Part shown: one piece after another, positions 41,195 through 45,120 of the stretch
Position numbering within the stretch: the first letter of the stretch is position 1
Layout: each line of letters opens with the position of its first letter
DNA from: an uncultured Opitutales bacterium
GTDB lineage: Bacteria; Verrucomicrobiota; Verrucomicrobiia; Opitutales; Intestinicryptomonadaceae
Assembly (NCBI GenBank): GCA_900548185.1
Contig: URJJ01000022.1
Span: 1-45,120 of the forward strand
Length of the DNA stretch: 45,120 bases
Direction: 5' to 3'
The notes under the pieces: generated by a model
Seen by the model: the letters and a program-made list of their open reading frames with translations, nothing else
The model's database searches: none
Told to the model about the DNA's origin: nothing
Translations under genes and position numbers: made by a program

Positions 41195-43114
41195 TCAGCG
41201 CCCGCCGTCCGGCTCCGGATTTTCAGAAACGGCGTCCCCGCCGCTTTCTGAGGCGCAATCCTCCGGAAATTCCGGCCCTTTCACGGCGCGCCAGTAGGCC
41301 AGCGCGATATAGCCGTTCATGGCCTTGCGCGCCTCCTCGGGGCAGCTTTTGATTTTCGGATTGTAAAGCCTGCCCCGGTAGTAGATTGCGTAAGGGTTGG
41401 CGGGGGGAGCCGCGCGCGAGGCGGCGGCGAGGCTGTCGCCCCATGCCTTGTATTTGAAACCCCTGTCCGCCAGAAGCTCCACGAGCGTGGGCAGGATGTC
41501 CATGTGCGAGGCCGGCCCCGCGTCGCGCGCAAGGCCCGCCTCCTCTATCGGCTTTCCGGCAAATATGAGCGGGACGCACATGCGGTTTTCAAACTCCTCC
41601 CCGAGGTAGGGGGGATTGAGGCGCGCGGCATGGTCGCCTGTTATGATGAAGAGGGAGTCGGGGTGGCGGGCGCGCATGCGCGAGACGAAATCCCCTATGC
41701 GGCTGTCGGCGTACCACATGTGCTGGACGCAGTTTTCAAGCGGGGAATCTATCGGGTTCGGGCACCCCTCCGCCTTCAGGTCGACGTCGTAGGGCGGGTG
41801 GTTTGAGACGGTGAGAATCACGTTGAACGAAGGCTCGTCGAAGTCCCGACCGAGGATGTAGTTGAAAAACTCCCTGTCCGGAACGCCCCATTCGTGCTGG
41901 AAAAACTCGTCGCTTATTGCGTTTCCGCCGAGGCTTTCGGCAAACCCCATGCGGCGCGTGAATTTGCCGATATTGCACCAGTCGAGGGAGCTGGCCACAA
42001 AGAACCGGCTTTTGTAGCCCAGCCGCGAGAGCGCGTTGGCGATGGAAAAGTCCGCCGGGTAGTCCTCTATGCAGCCTGCCGAGAGCATCGCAAATGGGAT
42101 GCCGCCCAGAATGCTCGTCACGCTGTCGACCGTGCATATCCCGGCCGAGAGCGCGTGCGAGGAGCGGAGGGAATTTCCAGCTATTTTCGCGGTCTGAGGC
42201 ATGAGGTTGCGGCTGCGGTATTTTTCGTAGAGCGGCCAGGCGGAATGGCTTTCGGCAATTATCAGGAATATGTGGCGGGGCCTCGTCTTGAGCGGGCTGC
42301 CGGAAGCCTCGCGCTCGAGCGCGGAATCGAGGCTTTCAAAGTCTCCGCGAAATATGGTGTCTGCGAGCGACTTTATCTCGGAGCGGCTGGTGTCGAAAAA
42401 GTCGAGGGAATCGTCGAACGAAAGGAATTCAAAGTGGGTCTTCAGCTCGTGGCGCAGGCAGTAGGCCGAGTTCGGGACGAGGTTGTTCAGAAAAGCCGAA
42501 TCCGAAACGACGGTCTCGCGCGAGGAGAGCGTATCGCCCTCTATCGCCGCCCCGCGCATGCAGAACGCAAAAAACGGGACGCAGACCGCAAGCGCCGCAA
42601 CCCTCGCGCCCCAGTCCATGCGCACGCCCATCAGGCTGGTTTTCCTGAACACGTAATGGGTTGCGAAGTGCGAAAAGACGACAATCGCGAATATCCCAAG
42701 AAGTATCAGGAATATGGGGTACGTCTTTATTATCGTCATCATTATCGCGGAGAAATCGTCGTAGAATATCCCGAGAATCCACTGGTTGAACTGGCTTTTG
42801 TATTCCGCAAAAAACACCACGTTTGTGATGGCAAAAAACAGCGACAGGGCCAGTATGAAGGAAAAATACACGCCCTTCAGGACTTCAAAAATCTTGCGGT
42901 CCCCGAAAAACATCGCCGCAAACGAAAGCGCCGCCGCCGGCAGGGTGAGATAGGCTGCCGTCATCAGGTCGAACCTAAGCGAAAGCAGGGCCCATTCCGG
43001 GGTCACAAGGTGCAGCTTGTCCATCCCGAAAAATACGAGTATGGCCAGGCGCCCTAGAATATATATTAAGACCAGGGCTGCAAACAGTATGATGTCCCTT
43101 AAGAAATTCTTCAT
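41195..43114 (-). CDS. LTA-synthase-like membrane sulfatase (phosphoglycerol or phosphoethanolamine transferase)
   Basis: 639 residues from ATG 43112-43114. Five hydrophobic helices occupy about 8-210, then an extracytoplasmic sulfatase-fold domain: HIFLIIAESHSAWP (metal-binding), a Ser/Thr-rich nucleophile region GICTVDSVTSILGG, FIITGDHAARL (metal-binding D and H) and ASHMDILPTLVELL. The family transfers phosphoglycerol to lipoteichoic acid in Gram-positives, or phosphoglycerol/phosphoethanolamine to glucans or lipid A in Gram-negatives; the latter fits here. It is the last gene before the second tRNA-Glu and convergent with the DUF374 gene. Confidence 0.87.
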   Translation of the reverse strand: MKNFLRDIILFAALVLIYILGRLAILVFFGMDKLHLVTPEWALLSLRFDLMTAAYLTLPAAALSFAAMFFGDRKIFEVLKGVYFSFILALSLFFAITNVVFFAEYKSQFNQWILGIFYDDFSAIMMTIIKTYPIFLILLGIFAIVVFSHFATHYVFRKTSLMGVRMDWGARVAALAVCVPFFAFCMRGAAIEGDTLSSRETVVSDSAFLNNLVPNSAYCLRHELKTHFEFLSFDDSLDFFDTSRSEIKSLADTIFRGDFESLDSALEREASGSPLKTRPRHIFLIIAESHSAWPLYEKYRSRNLMPQTAKIAGNSLRSSHALSAGICTVDSVTSILGGIPFAMLSAGCIEDYPADFSIANALSRLGYKSRFFVASSLDWCNIGKFTRRMGFAESLGGNAISDEFFQHEWGVPDREFFNYILGRDFDEPSFNVILTVSNHPPYDVDLKAEGCPNPIDSPLENCVQHMWYADSRIGDFVSRMRARHPDSLFIITGDHAARLNPPYLGEEFENRMCVPLIFAGKPIEEAGLARDAGPASHMDILPTLVELLADRGFKYKAWGDSLAAASRAAPPANPYAIYYRGRLYNPKIKSCPEEARKAMNGYIALAYWRAVKGPEFPEDCASESGGDAVSENPEPDGGR

Positions 43115-43366
43115 TTCGCGCGAGTTGTTTTTCAGTCCGTAAATTTTGTGCGGATGGGGCCCCGGAACGCCGCGGCTTTCCGGCAAAAGGATTACATAAT
43201 TATAACTTTGAAGCTCCCGACAAGAATATTTGTCCGAAAAGACGCGCCTTCGCGCGCGGCCGCAGGAGTGAAGACAGTGCGCGGGGAGTGTGGGCCATCT
43301 TTTTTTATTTTTTTCTTGTCAAATGCGATTTGTTCCGTAGGTTTTCAAACTTTAACAATCGGCTGT

Positions 43367-43443
43367 GTCCCTATCGTCTAGCCCGGTTAGGACATAAGAT
43401 TTTCATTCTTACGACCGGGGTTCGAATCCCCGTGGGGACGCCA
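43367..43443 (+). tRNA. tRNA-Glu (anticodon TTC), copy 2
   Basis: Identical in sequence to 28537-28613, with encoded CCA at 43441-43443 and the same upstream promoter-like sequence. Confidence 0.95.
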
Positions 43444-44275
43444 GCCGATTATTCTTTTTAAGACCGCCCAAACATGGGCGGTCTTTCTTTCTACCCCCTT
43501 CCCCCACTGGCGCGGCTCGCCAATATGGCGGAAAACAAGTTATTGGGGGACTGGCGTAAATTAGAGTTACCCCCAAAAAATGAAAATGCGGATGGCGTTT
43601 CACGGGGCGGACATCTCTTTATAATACAAATTTTACAATAAAACCCGTTCCCACCAATTCCAATCAATGCGTTAGATTCTTTCCTCGGCATCAAAACACA
43701 TGCAAATCCAGCGCGGCATTTTAAGTTCCGCCTGACAAATCCGCTTCGGAAAACAATCATGCCGCTTAGGGAAAAACGCGGGGCCGACATAGGTTGGAAT
43801 GCCCCGGAAAAATTCCCAAAGCGCAAAACGCTGCCCCCTCCCCCAAAAGTTGCAAAGAAGCCTTTTCCCGCTTTTTAAAATATCGGGCAGGCCGACAATC
43901 CACCCGCGAGGCATCCCCAAAAAATAGCCTCCACCATACCGCCCTTTCGTATGATGCCCCCGCCCCCATTCAGCGGGCAAGCCGGGCAGCAAGCATTTGG
44001 CTAAATTTTCCAGTTTGGGAGGCCCCCGGCCAAAACGCCGGCATATTTTAAACTGCGCCCGCAAACGCCTTTTGCGTTTTTGGAATTACTCTCCCCCCTG
44101 CGGACGGCATGAGATTGCGCGCGCCCCTTGCGGACGGCAGGATGCGCAGGCAATGCAAAATAAAAAACCGCCGCCGAATGCCGGATTTTCCATTTATGAA
44201 AGGCAAAATCCGGCGCGGCTGCGGCATTTGGAACGGCGGGCGGCAAACAGCATTGCAGCCCGTCGGGAGAGGCGT
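43444..44275. other. Intergenic region, no gene recognised
   Basis: About 830 bp. It holds the tRNA terminator and the end of the repeat, then GC-rich sequence without a supported gene. Frames on both strands give low-quality, Cys/Arg/Pro-rich translations. Confidence 0.5.
43460..43489 (+). terminator. Terminator of tRNA-Glu copy 2
   Basis: Same AAGACCGCCCA / TGGGCGGTCTT stem followed by TCTTTC as after copy 1. Confidence 0.85.
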
Positions 44276-45120
44276 TTAGGCCCTCCTTGATTTCCTGTAA
44301 AAAAGCGCCGCAAACAGGGCGAGGCACCCGAAAACAGCCGCGCATGACGAAGCTTCGGGGACGGTGCTCGTTATCCAAATCTGGTCCCCGCCTTCCCCGT
44401 GCCTGAGCTCCCAGGCCCAGCCGGAAAGTTCGGCGCCGGAAGAGTCGGATACGGTCAAATCCATATTGGCCAATGTAGCGGTAATAGTGCTGTCGGTTTC
44501 AAGAACCATGTATTCGTCGAGGCCGGAGAGGTCGCCTAAAAGTATGTTCAGGATGGAGCCGTCCGCAAAGACGACATTGCCGCCTGAAATGCTGAGGCTG
44601 CCGCTCCAGGACAGGGAGCCGGAAAACGTCATGGAGCTGCCGAGCGCAATGGATGCCTCCTCAAGTTTGAAGTTCCCGTCAAGCGCAAGCTCGCCCTTTG
44701 AATATATGACGCCCTTGAGCGTGTGCACTGTCGAGTCGCCCGAAATCGTAAGGCGGTTTGCGCTCTCGTTTGATATGGAGTACGCTTTGCCCGAAGCGGA
44801 TTCCGCAGAGATGACGGACGAATTTTCCAGCCTTATGACAGTCGCAGGGTTATAGTAGGCGAGGCAGATTCCGGCGGCATAGCCGTTTCCGGAAGCCGAT
44901 ATTTTGACGTTTGAGAGGGTGCCGAAAACGCCTTCGTCGCTGAATATTCCTATCGTGTCGGTTCCGCCTGAAACTTCTATGGAGCTGTCGCTGATGCCGC
45001 CAATCTCTGCGTAGGAAAGGTTTATCCCGTAAACTGTTTTAGAGCCCGACACATTCATCGAGACGTTCTTCAGGTCTCCCATAGTGGAGTCGAAGGCGCT
45101 TATCCCATAGACCCTGGAAG
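44276..45120 (-). CDS. PEP-CTERM-type surface protein, partial (N-terminus beyond the right edge)
   Basis: The frame is open from the stop at 44276 to the right edge, about 280 codons, with no start that can be fixed. It is Gly/Ser-rich beta-helix with YGI(N/S) units. A C-terminal region with VVFADGSILNILLGDLSGLDEY and ETDSTITATL is loosely like the modules of the proteins at 22464 and 25061. The end reads VPEASSCAAVFGCLALFAALFYRKSRRA: a hydrophobic helix and basic tail after VPEA in place of VPEP, so the sorting motif is a variant. Probably exported and exosortase-anchored like the others. Confidence 0.8.
   Translation of the reverse strand, partial: SRVYGISAFDSTMGDLKNVSMNVSGSKTVYGINLSYAEIGGISDSSIEVSGGTDTIGIFSDEGVFGTLSNVKISASGNGYAAGICLAYYNPATVIRLENSSVISAESASGKAYSISNESANRLTISGDSTVHTLKGVIYSKGELALDGNFKLEEASIALGSSMTFSGSLSWSGSLSISGGNVVFADGSILNILLGDLSGLDEYMVLETDSTITATLANMDLTVSDSSGAELSGWAWELRHGEGGDQIWITSTVPEASSCAAVFGCLALFAALFYRKSRRA

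Larger units (their letters stand above)
43246..43539 (+). repeat. Direct repeat carrying tRNA-Glu, second copy
   Basis: See the copy at 28416-28708. Boundaries were read by eye: GCCTTCGCGCGCGGCCGCAG at the left and CAATATGGCG(G)AAAACAAG at the right. The sequence on either side is unrelated between the copies. Confidence 0.9.

Noticed and set aside
41894..43057. 387-residue plus-strand ORF
   Set aside because: Antisense to the LTA-synthase-like gene; highly charged translation without recognisable domain.
28537..43443. Genomic island integrated between tRNA-Glu copies
   Set aside because: Both copies are complete genes with promoters and terminators, and the genes between are ordinary envelope genes without an integrase; duplication explains the repeat better.
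43672..44064. 130-residue minus-strand ORF
   Set aside because: Cys/Arg/Gly-rich with no hydrophobic core pattern, SD or promoter; treated as non-coding.
1..45120. CRISPR arrays, rRNA genes, insertion sequences, prophage
   Set aside because: No regularly spaced repeats, rRNA signatures, transposase genes or phage structural genes were seen.

Overview
Nature of the sequence. The window is GC-rich chromosomal DNA from a Gram-negative, probably anaerobic bacterium. I place it in the PVC group, most likely Verrucomicrobiota close to Opitutales. The reasons are five proteins ending in PEP-CTERM sorting signals on beta-helical passengers, a large prepilin-like protein of a verrucomicrobial type, an integrase of the LRH(S/T)YAS type common in Verrucomicrobia and Planctomycetes, a cytochrome-c/SUMF1 fusion protein, and envelope genes for lipid A and GDP-fucose. 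This is inferred from protein style; no 16S rRNA is present.

Layout. 1-1199: end of a large prepilin-like gene cut by the left edge. 1.7-10.3 kb: a corrinoid one-carbon locus on the minus strand. It holds an operon URO-D methyltransferase / MFS sugar porter / PocR-AraC regulator, a second stand-alone URO-D methyltransferase, and an operon corrinoid protein / DUF1638 / RamA-like ferredoxin reactivase. A divergent GntR-type regulator sits at 10.6 kb. 11.8-15.2 kb: secreted GH10 xylanase and GH97 glycosidase. 15.6-26.3 kb: four PEP-CTERM surface-protein genes and one tyrosine recombinase. 26.6-27.4 kb: a NifX-like protein and a small ribbon-helix-helix-like protein. 28.5 and 43.4 kb: two identical tRNA-Glu genes inside a ~293 bp direct repeat. 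29.7-33.6 kb: a 1313-residue TolB-like/HZS-like, two-CxxCH, SUMF1 fusion. 34-43 kb: a small membrane protein, an SGNH hydrolase with a decayed second copy, msbA, dgkA, fcl, manC, a DUF374 acyltransferase and an LTA-synthase-like sulfatase. 44.3-45.1 kb: a fifth PEP-CTERM gene cut by the right edge.

How it fits together. The 1.7-10.3 kb genes form a plausible uptake and demethylation pathway. A methylated compound, possibly a sugar ether given the sugar porter and nearby xylanase, would enter through the MFS protein. Its methyl group would pass by URO-D-type methyltransferases to the corrinoid protein, which the RamA-like protein keeps reduced. Two promoters in the locus share a TTTTTTTACCTAA box exactly 40 nt upstream of a -10-like hexamer, a good candidate operator for the PocR-AraC protein. 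The 35.9-43.1 kb block serves the outer envelope.

Most striking signal. Between a PEP-CTERM gene (start 23681) and the divergent recombinase (start 23936), two 13-bp copies of GTATTAGGAATAC in inverted orientation bracket about 175 bp. That segment carries a good promoter now pointing at the PEP-CTERM gene. This is the layout of a phase-variable promoter switch, although a pair of operators would look similar.
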